In this document: positions 31,156-41,790 of the stretch, piece by piece
How positions within the stretch are numbered: position 1 is the stretch's first letter
Layout of the letters: each line of letters starts with the position of its first letter
Origin: Prorocentrum cordatum
Lineage: Eukaryota > Sar > Dinophyceae > Prorocentrales > Prorocentraceae
Assembly: GCA_963575745.1 (NCBI GenBank)
Contig: CAUYUJ010020516.1
Coordinates: forward strand, 527,936 to 591,935
Direction: 5' to 3'
DNA: 64,000 nt
Program-made: the position numbers and the translations under genes
Notes under the pieces: generated by a model
Seen by the model: the letters and a program-made list of their open reading frames with translations, nothing else
Told to the model about the DNA's origin: nothing
Database searches by the model: none

Positions 31156-31794
31156 GCAGCATGAGTGGCTCCAATCCCATGTGTTTTACGTATGCTCCTA
31201 TAGATTGGGCCTCGCCTGGAGAACGACTCCTTGATGTTACACGTATGTTCTATAGATCGACCTTCTCCTGTGTGCACAGTCTAAATGTTGTACTGTTTTA
31301 TTCCTATAGATTGGGCCTCTCCTGGGGCACGAGTCCTTGGTGTTTTACGTGTGTTCCTATATATTGCCCTTCTCCTGTGGCTCTAATACGCAATGTTTTT
31401 TTGTAAGCCTGTTGCTTTAGATTGGGCCTCTCCTGGGGCACGAAGCCTCTCTGGGAGGTCCCAGGAGGCCCCAGGAGGCCCCAAGAGGCTCCTGGAGGCC
31501 CCAGGAAGCCCCAGTAGGTTTCAGGAGGCCCCAGGAGGCCCCAGGCTCATGCGCAGAGACGCGCTCGCACTACTGAGGCTCATTCACACTCCAATTCATG
31601 CGCAGTTAGATTCATGCCCAGACCGTCACAACTGAAGCCCGCTTATATTCGAAAGCTTCTGCGCCTAGACGCTCATGGCGGACAGGTCCATGCGAATAGA
31701 TGCACCTATGGGGAGCTCCACGCAATGACTAATCCCCACATCCTAAGTGGGGCTCTTGCTTTCTCTGCACACCATCCGCGCAAGACCTCTCCTC

Positions 31795-31935
31795 CTCCGC
31801 CTCCCTCTCCTCTCCTCCTCCTTGCTTCCTCCTCCTCCTCCCCCTCATCATCATCATCATCATCACCATCACCATTACTCCCCACTCATCCACTCACTCA
31901 CCCACCCACCCACTCACTCACTCACTCAATCACCG
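31795..31935. repeat. CTC, ATC and CACT simple repeats
   Basis: CTCCTCC run, then (ATC)n at about 31847-31865, then CACTCACT/CACCCACC repeats. The start follows a partial third higher-order copy that diverges at about 31737. Confidence 0.85.
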
Positions 31936-31960
31936 TCACTCGCTTATGTCACCCGAGGAA

Positions 31961-32960
31961 GTCTCAGGCGGGAGCCCCCTCCCTATGGGTCCCGCGCTTC
32001 ATGTTGGTAATCCGAGCGGGTCATCGGCAACGTGTAACTGTCGTCACGCTTGGGTTTCCCAGGCCTGAATTTGGAGGAAACATCAGGCGGGAGCCTCGTT
32101 TGTGAGTGAATAGTGAAGGCGTCTCAAGCGGGAGCCCCCTCCCTCTGGGTCCCGCCCTTCATGTTGGTAATCCGGGCGGGTCATCGACAACCTGTAACTG
32201 TCGCCACTCTGAAGCTCCCCAGGCCTGAATTTGGAGGAAGTATCAAGCGGGAGCCTCGTTTGTGAGCGAATTGTGAGGACATCTCTGGCGGGAGTCCCCT
32301 CCCTATGGGTCCCGTACTTGATGTTGGTAATCCGACCGGGTCACCGGCAACGTGTAACTGTCGTCACTTTTGGGCTCGCCAAGCTTGAATTTGGAGGAAG
32401 TACCAAGCGGGAGCATCGTCTGCGAGTGAAGTGTGAGGAATTCTGAAGCGGGAGCCCCCCCCCTCTGGGTCCCGCATTTCATGTCGGTAATCCGGGCGGG
32501 TCATCGGCAACGTGTAACTGTCGTCACGGTTGGGGTTCCCAGGCCTGAATTTGGAGGAAACATCAGGCGGGAGCCTCGTTTGTGAGTGAATTCTCAAAAA
32601 GTCTCAAAAGGGAACCCCCTCCCTATGGGTCCCGCCCTTCATGTTGGTAATCCGGGCGGGTCATCGGCAACCTGTAACTGTCGCCACGCTGGCTCCCCAG
32701 GCCTGAATTTGGAAGACGTATCAAGCGGGAGTTTCGTCTGTGAGTGAAGCGTGAAGAATTCTCAGGCGGAAGACCCATCGGCAACGTGTAACTGTCGTCA
32801 CTTTTCGGTTCGCCCGGCTTGATTGAGTTTGGAGGAAATATCAAGCGGGAGCTTCGTCTGTGAGTGAATTGTGAGGACGTCTCTGGCGGGAGCCCCCTCC
32901 CTCTGGGTCCCGCATTTCACGTCGGTAATCCGAGCGGGTCATCGGCGACCTGTAACTACT
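31961..32960. repeat. 160-bp satellite array, about 6.5 units
   Basis: GTCTCAGGCGGGAGCCCCCT (or variant) starts at 31961, 32121, 32281, 32441 and 32601, exactly 160 bp apart, then 32759 (a shortened unit) and 32879. Each unit has two GCGGGAGCC half-motifs and a GGGTCATCGGCAACGTGTAA block. Its boundary motif GTGAGGA-GTCTC-GCG resembles that of the 152-bp satellite. Confidence 0.95.
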
Positions 32961-33009
32961 GCTGCGGCAGGACCCCGCATGATAATATGTTAAAAGTGCA
33001 CTTCCCTTT

Positions 33010-33700
33010 TTGTTCCTCGCCCTGGCGGACACTCCCCTCTCGCCCGCCGATCCGCCCTCACCTACCCCCCCCTCCTTCTATGTATCCTCCTCCTCGTCTT
33101 CCTTTTCCACTTCCTCCTCATCATCACCCCCTCCCTACCCCTTCCCCGTCCTCGTCCTTCCCCTGTTTCTTCTCCGCGCGCTCCTCCCCTTTCACCCTGG
33201 TCGGGGCAAGCGAGTTCGACAAGAGAACGGAAACATCCAGGGATGAGGCCGAACAGCTCGCCGCAGAGCTTGGGTTCATGCTGCCTCCCGCCTGAGCGCG
33301 GCTGCGCCCCGCTCGAAGCCCGCGGGGTTGTCCCAACGGCTTGGCCCGCGGGGCTGTCCCGACCGCCTGCCCCCGCGCCCCAGCGGCCCGCGGGATTGCC
33401 CCAAAGGCTTCGCGAACCAGCCGTCGGGGAATGCGCGCGCTCTGGCCGTGGTGGCGACGGCGCCGAGGAAAATCGATTTGCTTGCCCCGACCAGGTGGAA
33501 GGGGAGGAGCGCGCGGAGAAGAAGCAAAGGAAGGACGAGGACGTGGAAGGGGTAGGGAGGGGGTGATGATGGAGGCGGACGTGGAAAAGGAGGAGGAGGA
33601 GGAGGAGGAGAAATAAAAGGAGGGGGAGTAGGTGAAGGCAAAACGGCGGGCGTGAGGGGAGTGTCCGTCAGGGCGAGGGGGAAAAGGGTAAGGGCTTTGC
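33010..33700. repeat. Long inverted repeat (arms about 210-230 bp)
   Basis: The left arm 33010-33217 and right arm 33472-33700 are imperfect reverse complements, sharing CACCCCCTCCCTACCCCTTC, CTCCGCGCGCTCCTCCCCTT, CTGGTCGGGGCAAGC and GGACACTCCCCTC. The spacer is about 255 bp and includes a coding-like stretch. This could be a foldback transposon or a hairpin-forming locus. Confidence 0.8.
33211..33294 (+). CDS. Possible 3' terminal exon (hypothetical)
   Basis: After GGGGCAAGCGAG the plus frame reads FDKRTETSRDEAEQLAAELG and then FMLPPA before a TGA at 33292-33294. It is mixed, charged and helix-like, unlike the flanking low-complexity sequence. It begins at the edge of the inverted-repeat spacer. 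No family is recognised. Confidence 0.28.
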
Positions 33701-33734
33701 TTTTTGTTCTGCCTTCCGACGGCCCGAGACGGCC

Positions 33735-33920
33735 CAAGTGCCCCCAAAGATCGCCCAAGAGGCCCAAGACACGGCCCCAAGAGGCCCCCAAGACGGCCCA
33801 AGAGGTCTCCAAGACGCTCAAGATGGCCTCCAAGACGGCCCAAGAGCCCTCCAAGACGTCCTCCAAGAAGGCCCGAAAGGGTCAAAATGGCCTCCAGACG
33901 GCCAAGATGACCTTCAAGAT
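33735..33920. repeat. GGCCCAAGA minisatellite
   Basis: Irregular 9-18-bp repeats of GGCCCAAGACGGCC and CCTCCAAGACG. Related to arrays at 40930-41160 and 62330-62830. Confidence 0.8.
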
Positions 33921-34069
33921 GCCCACGTGTTCCCCGAAGGCTTTCCGAACCGATTCGGGGAACACATGGTCCGATAGCTTGGCAGGTCTGGCCTCAACGT
34001 TCGGCCACATAGGCGCTTCCAGAAAGGCAGGGGGCGGCGGTGATTCGCCGTAGGCGTCTTCGATATGTG

Positions 34070-34109
34070 TGTATTTATATGTACGTATACAGGTGGATAT
34101 GTATATTTG

Positions 34110-34162
<53 letters not shown>

Positions 34163-34185
34163 GTATATATATATATATATGTATA
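34070..34185. repeat. (AT/TATG)n microsatellite
   Basis: Alternating TATATATA and GTATATAT repeats, the only long AT-rich tract in the window. Confidence 0.95.
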
Positions 34186-34397
34186 GCCCTCCTCTCTGCA
34201 TTCTTCGAAGCCCCCCTCGCGCCACCCCTTTCTTGGTGCCGCCAGCATCAAGCAAACACGTCCTGAAGGGAACGGCTCCTGGACTCCGGGGCCACCCCCC
34301 CGTGGACCAGCCCCTCATCCCAGATGGTTGTCTGACGGCCCAGGGGCCCGTGGAGCGTCCTGGGAGGCCAGAAACGTTTGAAAAACCGTCCCCTCTG

Positions 34398-34576
34398 CTC
34401 CAGATTTCGTAATAAAGGGAGGGGGGTCTCATTTCGGGGGGGGTCTCTTCCAGGCTATCTTGGAGGGCCTGGGGGGGTCTGGGGACGATGTTTTGGAGGG
34501 TTCTCCCACGGGGGGGGTCTGAAATGGCTTGTCTTGGAGGGTCCAGACCCCCTCCCTTTTATTACGAAATCTGGAG
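34398..34576. mobile_element. MITE family B, copy 1 (CTCCAGATTTCG TIRs)
   Basis: 179 bp with TIRs of about 30 bp: CTCCAGATTTCGTAATAAAG on the left and the reverse complement on the right (TTTATTACGAAATCTGGAG). Followed by TA at 34577-34578; the left flank is TG, a probably mutated TA. Closely matches 38069-38248. Confidence 0.8.
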
Positions 34577-35036
34577 TACTCGTGGGGGAGCAGGTTGCCC
34601 ACACCGCCTCCCTGGACCTCTCCCGGGAAGGCGTTCTGACCAGGGTCTCGGCGCGAATCCAGCCGCGACGAGGGCCTCCCCTGGGGGTCCCCCAAAAGCC
34701 CGCCGATGGCCCTCCGGTGCCGAAGGCCAGGCGATGGCTGACGTCCCCAAAGGCCGAGATTTGGGAACCCTGAAAGGTCTTTAGAACACCCCCCCAAAAG
34801 GGGGTAACTGCCTATTGTTCGGGCGGCCTATTGAAGGACTGGGACCCCATCAATAGGGGGCAACTGATCAGTGTTATTCCGCGGCACCCGCCACGCAACA
34901 ACGACAACAGCGAGAAGGAGGAGGGAGGAGGAGAAGGAGGAGGCGGTTGTAGGAGCAGTCCGATATTCACCAAGGAGGGAAAAAGGGGGGGACCAAAACT
35001 AAAGGCCACTAGCGACTGCTTGTTCCTCCTCTGATG
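34577..35036. other. Spacer, no gene recognised
   Basis: Contains a relative (about 34638-34690) of the GTTCTGACCAGG dispersed fragment and a short GGA run near 34915-34945. Confidence 0.4.
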
Positions 35037-35245
35037 GTAGAGGCCTCCTGGATGGGGTCGGAGAAGATGGGGTCGGAGGCTCGCGCTGTACCGCCGATAT
35101 CTCGGCGATGCATCGGCGATGCACTGGCGATGCACAGTCGACGTGGGCGATGCATCGACGACGTCGACGTGAAGCAAATGTGGCTCCACATCGACCCGCG
35201 TCGGCGATGCATCGGCGATGCGGCTCGATCCCCCGACCCCATCCA
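35037..35245. mobile_element. Foldback element G, copy 2
   Basis: Left GATGGGGTCGGAG repeated twice, right CCCCGACCCCATCC, with GGCGATGCATCGGCGATGC blocks on both sides of the middle. Compare 8015-8190. Confidence 0.55.
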
Positions 35246-35496
35246 TCGGATGTTGCCAGAAGTGCCCCTGGCCCGAGGTGCCCCCAGCTGTTCGCTCGAC
35301 TCGGCAGCCCCCGGGGCCCTCTGGGCCTCGTGAGGGGGTGCTCCTGAGGCCGTGCGGGCCTCCTTGGAAATCCTGGGGCCGCCTTGGGGACCAGGGGCAC
35401 TCTCCTGGCAGTGCCAGCACCCGAACCTGCTCGAACCCCACCCGATCGGGGGCGGCAAGGAGGGGGGTGTCCAAGAGGGGAGGGCGCAAATCATGA

Positions 35497-35630
35497 CCGG
35501 CGGCATGTGCGCGGCCCCGCGGGGGGGCCAGGGACGCAATGAAACAAGAAGAGGCGCCATGAAATCTGGGGAAATATCATGGCCCCCGCCATGATATCCA
35601 CCCCCCCTAGTCATCACCCCCCTCTCGGCG
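35497..35630. repeat. Dispersed repeat L, copy 1
   Basis: GAAGAGGCGCCATGAAATCT, then AATATCATGGCCCCCGCCAT, then TAGTCATCACCCCCC. Same order at 58300-58460 and 61125-61240. CATGGCCCCCGCCATG forms a small palindrome. Confidence 0.65.
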
Positions 35631-35790
35631 GTGGACAAACCTCCCTTTAGTAAACTTCCCCTTCAGAAGAACGACCTTGGGCCGAAATCGAAGGACCTGA
35701 ACCCGCAAAAATGACGGCCGCGACGCCCTCTCGCGAACCGAGAACGGCCAATTCCTTAATCGACGTGTCAGGGTAGGAGATCTCTCTACC
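35631..35790. repeat. Dispersed repeat J, copy 1
   Basis: GGTGGACAAACCTCCCTTTA through ATGACGGCCGCGACGCCCTC to AATCGACGTGTCAGGGTAGG. Copies at 37395-37560 and 39590-39770. Confidence 0.7.
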
Positions 35791-36126
35791 TCCGAGCCTT
35801 GGGGACCAGGGGCACCCCTGGCAACGCCCGCACCTGCTCGAGCCCCACCCGAGGAGGCCCACAGAGCCGGCCCGCCTCCCTCCGGGCCCCCGCTCCTCCG
35901 CGGCGGGCGCCGCCCCTCGCGGCACGCGGGGGCGTCCGGCACACCAGGGGCTGTCCGGCACGGGGGCGCCCAGGAGGGGGGCTCGCAGATCGCGGCCTGG
36001 GAGTGGACCGCGGGACGCCTTGCGAGAAGGCTGCTGCGAAGAAGAAGCAACAGAAGGAAAAACAGAATTATCCCAGTGCGACCCTACCTAGGAGTTGGAA
36101 CCCCTAGGAAAGCAGCATTAGTAGTA
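35791..36126. other. GC-rich spacer, no gene recognised
   Basis: Frames are open by composition. The part at 35800-35870 resembles 35385-35450 (CACCTGCTCGAGCCCCACCC). Confidence 0.35.
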
Positions 36127-36450
36127 ACAGTAACGCTAAGCTAAAGCTAAGCTTAAGCTAAGCTAAAGCTAAGCTAAAGCCAAGCCACAGCTAAGCTAAG
36201 CTAAAGCTAAGCTAAAGCTAAGCTAAAGCTAAGCTAAAGCTAAGCTAGAGCTAGGCTAAAGCTAAGCTAAAGCTGAGCTAAAGCTGAGCAACAGCTAAGC
36301 TCAAGCTAAGCTACAGCTAAGCTAGAGCTAAAGCTAAGCTAAAACTAAGCTAAACGCTAAACGAAAAGCTAAGCGAAACGCTAAGCTAAAGCTAAGCTAC
36401 AGCTAAGCTAAAGCTAAGCCAAAGCTAAAGCTAAAGATAAAGCTAAAGCT
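36127..36450. repeat. (AGCTAA)n array
   Basis: About 320 bp of AGCTAAGCTAA/AGCTAAAGCTA repeats, period mostly 6 or 12. The unit contains the palindrome AGCT, and the tract is purine-pyrimidine mixed, unlike the other microsatellites. Confidence 0.95.
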
Positions 36451-36554
36451 CCCAGGGGACTGGGGGGAACCGCTCCCAGGGGACTGGGGGAACCGCCCGG
36501 GGCGTGTTCCACTGCCCGGCCCCTTTAAGCTAAGAGAGTAAGAACCCTTCTAGG

Positions 36555-36632
36555 CAGAGCCTAGGTAGGAAGAAGAAGAAGAGGAAGAAGAAGAGGAAAA
36601 AAAAGAAGAAGAAGAAGAAGAAGAAGAAGAGG
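36555..36632. repeat. (GAA)n microsatellite
   Basis: GAAGAA repeats with AAAAAAGAAG interruptions. Confidence 0.9.
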
Positions 36633-37394
36633 GTGCCAGGATATCCGGGGTGATCAGCATGGCCCCGGTCACGAGCTCCACCCGCCTGGTCACCACCCCC
36701 CTCTTCGACGCACGGTGCTCTTGCGGGTCGGAACCCCTCGGGCCTCGGGCGGCCGCTCGGGAAGAAGCCCGCGCACCCCCAGAAGAAGCTCCCGCGACGG
36801 GGCGCAGCTGCAGGAGAGCACCCCGAGGCGGAAGGCCTCCAGAGACCAGCGAGAACGTCCTTCCCTCCCTCCCCTCGGTAGCAACTTGCGGGGGCCTCCC
36901 AGGCAGTCTTGCTGGCCCTTGCGAACGGACGCCAGCCGACGCGAAGCAACGCCAATCGTTGCTACATCGACCTTGCGCGACGCTGGATCGACGCTGGATC
37001 GGCGCCAGCGCACGCCAGCACGCTGGCGCACGCTAGTGCTCCCTAGAACAGCAACTGTGAGGACACGCATGGCTCCCATGATTTGCTGACGACCCCCCCC
37101 CCTTCGACGACGAAAGAACACCGTTGTCGTCCCCATCTTGGCCGCCCCCCCCACAGCCAGCACCCAGCTCTTGGCCGGAGGGCGCGGCACGCGCTGGCCG
37201 GACGGCACCGCGTCGTCTGATAAGACAGAACAGCAACCCTAACCCTTTGGGAGGGGACCCCAGTCAGGGTTCTTTTACTTTTGTTCCTGCAGATGTGTAA
37301 GGCCAACCCGCCCATAACATGCTTAGCCCTGACGAGGAAGAAGGGGCCCCAAGTGGGGCCACGTCTTCACCACCTGATCAGGGTTAGGGGGTCT
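36633..37394. other. Spacer, possible but unsupported coding
   Basis: GC-rich frames are open on both strands at 36650-37000. A short CTGGATCGACGCTGG/GCACGCCAGC repeat lies near 36970-37030. No frame is convincing. Confidence 0.3.
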
Positions 37395-37560
37395 TTTTTC
37401 AGGGATGGACAGACCTCCCTTTAGTAGAACGTGATTTAGTGAAAACGACCTGAGGCCCAAACCTGGCTGGCGCAAGCCTGGAAAATATTGTCCGCGGCGC
37501 CCTCTCGAGAACCGAAAACGGACAATTCACTAATCGACGTGTCACTGTTGGGGGTTCTGT
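37395..37560. repeat. Dispersed repeat J, copy 2
   Basis: GGACAGACCTCCCTTTAGTA, then GCGCCCTCTCGAGAACCGA, then AATCGACGTGTCACTG. The most diverged copy of J. Confidence 0.6.
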
Positions 37561-38066
37561 CCGCCCCCGATGTTTGCCCTTCGTGACCGTTGATGCCGCC
37601 GCAGGCCGATGCCCCGGCCGCGCTGGCCGCCGGCCCGTGCCGCGGGCCGTCATCTTCTCGGCCGCAGGGGCCCGTCGTCGGTGAGCTGCGCGGCCTGCAG
37701 CACCTCTTTCGCGCGAGGGCGGCACCCGCAAGGTGGCGCGAGGAGGGCGCTTATATATATGCGCCACCACGCTTGCAGCGGTAAAGTCGGGGAGGATTGG
37801 AGAGGACACGCGGGAGGACACAAGACCCTTCCGATGGCCATATTGCCAGTGGAACGTAAAGGGCATGGGTCGCGAAACACAGGACACAAGGGTACCCTTA
37901 TTTGGGCAGGGTCGACCTACTAATCAAACCCGACTGCAGGCGTGCGCCAGGTCCGCCTCAGTCTCTGCGAGGCAACAGAACTGGGCCCCCACGACGCACC
38001 GTGCCAAAGGCGCGTTCCTTTGTATGGGCAAGTGCCGACGCTTTGTGGCCTCCCGGGCAGAACCTG
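37561..38066. other. Spacer, no gene recognised
   Basis: GC-rich then mixed unique sequence. No TIR pair or exon was found. Confidence 0.35.
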
Positions 38067-38068
38067 TA

Positions 38069-38248
38069 CTCCAGATTTCGTAATACATGGAGGGGGGTCT
38101 CATTTCGGGGGGGGGTTCTCTTCCAGGCTATCTTGGAGGGCCTGGGGGGTCTGGGGACGATGTTGTGGAGGGTTCTCACACGGGGGAGGTCTGAAATGGC
38201 TTGTCTTGGAGGGTCCAGACCCCCTCCCTTCAATTACGAAATCTGGAG
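38069..38248. mobile_element. MITE family B, copy 2
   Basis: 180 bp, same TIRs (CTCCAGATTTCGTAAT ... ATTACGAAATCTGGAG), flanked by TA on both sides (38067-38068, 38249-38250). Nearly identical to 34398-34576, which suggests recent spread. Confidence 0.85.
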
Positions 38249-38404
38249 TACCCAAATACAAGGTCGGGGGAGGGACGTGCAGTGGACCCCTCCCCCCCCG
38301 CGCCCGCCCCGCCCCCGCCCTCTCCCCCCCCTGGCGCCGCCCGCCCGAGCGCGGTGGCGGAATCGCGCAGCAGCGCCTCTGGATAGTGGCTGTTCGAGGC
38401 GACA

Positions 38405-39162
<758 letters not shown>

Positions 39163-39179
39163 GTCGGGCGCGGCCCAAC

Positions 39180-39366
39180 ATCGCTACACGCAAGAGTGAC
39201 CCGGGGTAAGAGTGACCTTTGGTGCGTGGCTTTTGGGGGGCCGCGCGGAGATCAACCGTGAGCGCGCAAGACGCTAAAAATCGCATCGCGCTCGGCGATC
39301 GGAAGACCCCAATGGGCCCGCGCCAAAAGGCACTCTGGCGAAACATCACTCTTACGTGTAGTCGAT
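39180..39366. mobile_element. MITE family C, copy 1
   Basis: Ends ATCGCTACACGCAAGAGTGA and its imperfect reverse complement TCACTCTTACGTGTAGTCGA. A second inner AGAGTGACCTTTGG near the left pairs less well with CCAAAAGGCACTCT. It starts directly after the (GT)n tract. Compare 47332-47517. Confidence 0.7.
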
Positions 39367-39589
39367 AGCAGACGCCTCGCAAACCATCCTGCTCCGTGAT
39401 GCCGTCCTCGCCTTTCAAACTTCCCTCCGTCCGCATGCATACGTCTCGAGGCGAGGCAAGGGGGACGTCACGGAACGGGATGATTTGCTAGGGATCGGTC
39501 AGGCCGCCCCTGATTCTGTTGCCCGTCTGCATTTTACCAGTTGCTGCCCCAAATCTGGGGCGCCATCCTGTTTCCAGCTCCGTTCATAT

Positions 39590-39770
39590 TTCGGCGGTGG
39601 ACAAGCCTCCCTTTCGTAAACGAACCTTTAGTGAAAACGGCCTAGGACCGAAACCGATGGACCTGGACCTGCAAAAATGACGGCCGCGACGCCCTCTCGC
39701 GAACCGAAAACGGCCAATTCGCTAATCGACGTGTCAGGGTAGGAAGTCGATCAGCCTCCGACAAATCTGG
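39590..39770. repeat. Dispersed repeat J, copy 3
   Basis: Very close to copy 1: GCGGTGGACAAGCCTCCCTT, AAAATGACGGCCGCGACGCC, AATCGACGTGTCAGGGTAGG. Confidence 0.7.
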
Positions 39771-40142
39771 GGCGCCATCTTGTTTTCCGGTCCCCTTCAT
39801 ATCTTCGTTCTGGGCTCTGGCTCCGGCTTCAATCCTGGAGATGGACGCGGTAAAACAACTGCCCTGCCGCTCCGAAGAATGACTAAGGGGGGGGGGCGGC
39901 CCTCTTTGGCGGCGCGCACAGAGGGGTGGAGGGAGGGGGGAGGGCTGGCTTCTTAGGAGGAGGCTGCTGGCGCTGGCCTTACGTCTATATATACCCCCCC
40001 CAAAACTTCTAAGAAGCAGGGGTGCTTCCAAGCAACTCTCTCTGCGCGTGGCCGACTCCTACGGAGGCGAGGGGGGGGGGGGGGGGTCGGATGGCCCTGG
40101 GCACGCCAGGGCGGTCGTCCCCAACCATCCTGCAGTGTTCTC
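39771..40142. other. Spacer, no gene recognised
   Basis: Contains poly-G at about 40071-40086 and a GGCTTCTTAGGAGGAGGCTG motif shared with about 47255 and 49210. Confidence 0.35.
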
Positions 40143-40270
40143 GCCATCGCTCGGACGTCCATTCCCTGTGTTTCTTTCGGCTTCGTGCGTGGCTTTTTCG
40201 CCACATGATCAAGGATGCTCCGCGATGGTCCCCGCCGAGAAAAAAAAATGCACACGTCCGAGCGATGCCA
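40143..40270. mobile_element. MITE family I, copy 1
   Basis: 128 bp from GCCATCGCTCGGACGT to ACGTCCGAGCGATGCC, an imperfect TIR of about 16 bp. The interior has GTGTTTCTTTCGGCTTCGTG and GCCGAGAAAAAAAATGCAC. Copies at 53106-53233 and 53929-54055. Confidence 0.75.
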
Positions 40271-40354
40271 GGTGTTCGGGTCCTGGCTCCAAGGAGGCAG
40301 CGCCCCGCGCCTCCGCCCCTGCCTCCGCGCTCCCAGCCCTGCCTATGCCCTGCC

Positions 40355-40545
40355 CCCGTCTCTGCTTCGGCGCACCCCGCGCTCGCTTCGTCGCCCCACA
40401 AGGAGCTCCACCGCAGACCCCCGCACCAAGGGCCGCACGCCTTCTCGACACCACTTCGGCGCACCCTGACCACGCTTCGGGACCCCATAGGGAATTCCAC
40501 CTAAGGCCTTAGTGTGCATTCTCCTCCACACCAGCCCTTTGGGCG
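40355..40545. repeat. 90-bp repeat family, inverted copies
   Basis: CACTTCGGCGCACCCTGACC, GGGACCCCATAGGG and ATTCCACCTAAGGCCTTAGT are reverse-complement relatives of the units at 389-640. The CTAAGGCCTTAG palindrome closes the unit. Confidence 0.6.
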
Positions 40546-40929
40546 TGAGTGGTTTAGAGAGCTCTCTCTGTCCTCAACCCCCCTTCTTCCCCTTCGGGGA
40601 AGGGTTTACCCCTCCCCCTACCCCCTCCCCCTGGACCTGGAGAGGGCGCCCCGCGGGTCGTTGGAGGAGTCTTTTTCGACTCCTGGGAGGGCCAAAAAAC
40701 GACGACCCTCACGAGGATTCTGGCCCCGAGGGGGGGGGGAGGGAGTTTGGTTCCTGAACTCGTCGTTGAAGTAAAACACATTGATTTTACTACGGTTTTG
40801 GCCCCATTTTGGCCTTCTGAGGGCGCCGCGTTCCTCGTCCTTCTTAGCAAAATCATTGATTTTACGAAGGTTTTGGGCTGATTTTGTCCTTCTCAGGGGT
40901 CAGCGCTTATTAGCGCTTCTGATGAGATC
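40546..40929. other. Spacer with a short direct repeat
   Basis: CATTGATTTTACTACGGTTT (about 40779) and CATTGATTTTACGAAGGTTT (about 40854) recur 75 bp apart, each followed by TTGGCC/TTGGGC and TGATTTTG-like sequence. No gene. Confidence 0.4.
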
Positions 40930-41160
40930 GCCAGAGACCCCAAGATAGCCCCAAGAGGCCCCCAGGAGGCTCCCAAGAGGCCTCCAAGAGGCCCCCAAGA
41001 GGCCCCCAAGAGGCCCCAAGAGGCCCCCAAGAGGCCCCCAAGAGGCCCCGAAGAGGCCCCAAGAGGCCCCAAGAGGCCCCCAAGAGGCCCCCAAGAGGCC
41101 CCCAAGAGGCCCCCAAGAGGCCCCAAGAGGCTCCAAGAGGCCCCCAGAGGCCCCACGAGG
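40930..41160. repeat. AAGAGGCCCC minisatellite
   Basis: Regular 10-11-bp repeats of AAGAGGCCCCC. The minus frames read Gly/Leu/Trp repeats, which are not evidence of a protein. Confidence 0.95.
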
Positions 41161-41375
41161 AGCCCGAACGACTCACACCAGGACGAGGGGCCCGAACGAC
41201 TCACACCACGAAGAGCCCGAACGACTCACACCACAAGGAGGGGCCCGAACGACTCACACCAGGACGAGCCGCCCGAACGACTCACACCATGAGGAGCCCG
41301 AACGACTCACACCACGACGCGGGCCTCGAACGACTCACACCACGAGGAGCCCGAACGAGTCACACCAGGATGACG
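41161..41375. repeat. CCCGAACGACTCACACCA tandem repeat
   Basis: About seven units of roughly 27-33 bp, each GAGGAGCCCGAACGACTCAC with small insertions. Confidence 0.9.
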
Positions 41376-41534
41376 GGCAGCGCTCATACAAGCCCCCCAC
41401 GATGGCCCCCAGAGGTCCACCAGATGGCCCCTAGAGTTCCCCAGATGGCCCACAAGAGGTCCCCAGGAGGCACCACGAGGCCTCATGTTTCGCAAGAGTT
41501 GCTGTTTTGAGATGGGCTGGTGGGGATACGCGAA

Positions 41535-41790
41535 GCGTGAAGAATTCCACCTAAGGCCTTAGTGTGCATTCTCCTCCACACCACTTCGGCGCACACCCTG
41601 GGCAGCGTTTCGTCGGCCCATAGGGAGCTGCAACTAAGGCCCCAATTGTTGCGCTGGCACGCCTTCTCCCACCATTTCGGTGCACCCTTCACACGCTCCG
41701 TGGCCCCATGAATGTCCTCCACACCAGTTCGGCGCACGATTCAGACGGTTCTTGGCCCCAGAGGTGGCTCCACCAGGGGCTCCACCGAAG
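41535..41790. repeat. 90-bp repeat family, second inverted cluster
   Basis: Starts with the same AATTCCACCTAAGGCCTTAG as 40495 and carries three CACCANTTCGGCGCAC units. It ends TCCACCGAAGACGATA, matching in reverse TATCTTCTTCGGTGGA at 383. Confidence 0.6.

Larger units (their letters stand above)
23336..31735. repeat. 1.83-kb higher-order repeat, copy B, split by copia
   Basis: Begins GTGGATGCCTCCTACTCC and repeats the whole order of copy A. 152-bp units start at 23618, 23770 and 23921, then, after the insertion, at 30645 and 30797. Removing the 6562-bp element and one 5-bp duplication leaves about 1.83 kb, the same as copy A. Confidence 0.85.

Noticed and set aside
21790-32960. CRISPR-like repeat array
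   Set aside because: Whole units of 152 and 160 bp repeat without distinct spacers; the context is eukaryotic and no cas genes are present.
33882-34266. Tyr/Ile repeat protein near the AT tract
   Set aside because: Product of the (AT)n microsatellite.
40801-40825. Possible spliced-leader relic (CCATTTTGGC)
   Set aside because: Only ten bases match the dinoflagellate leader; the following bases differ and no gene follows.
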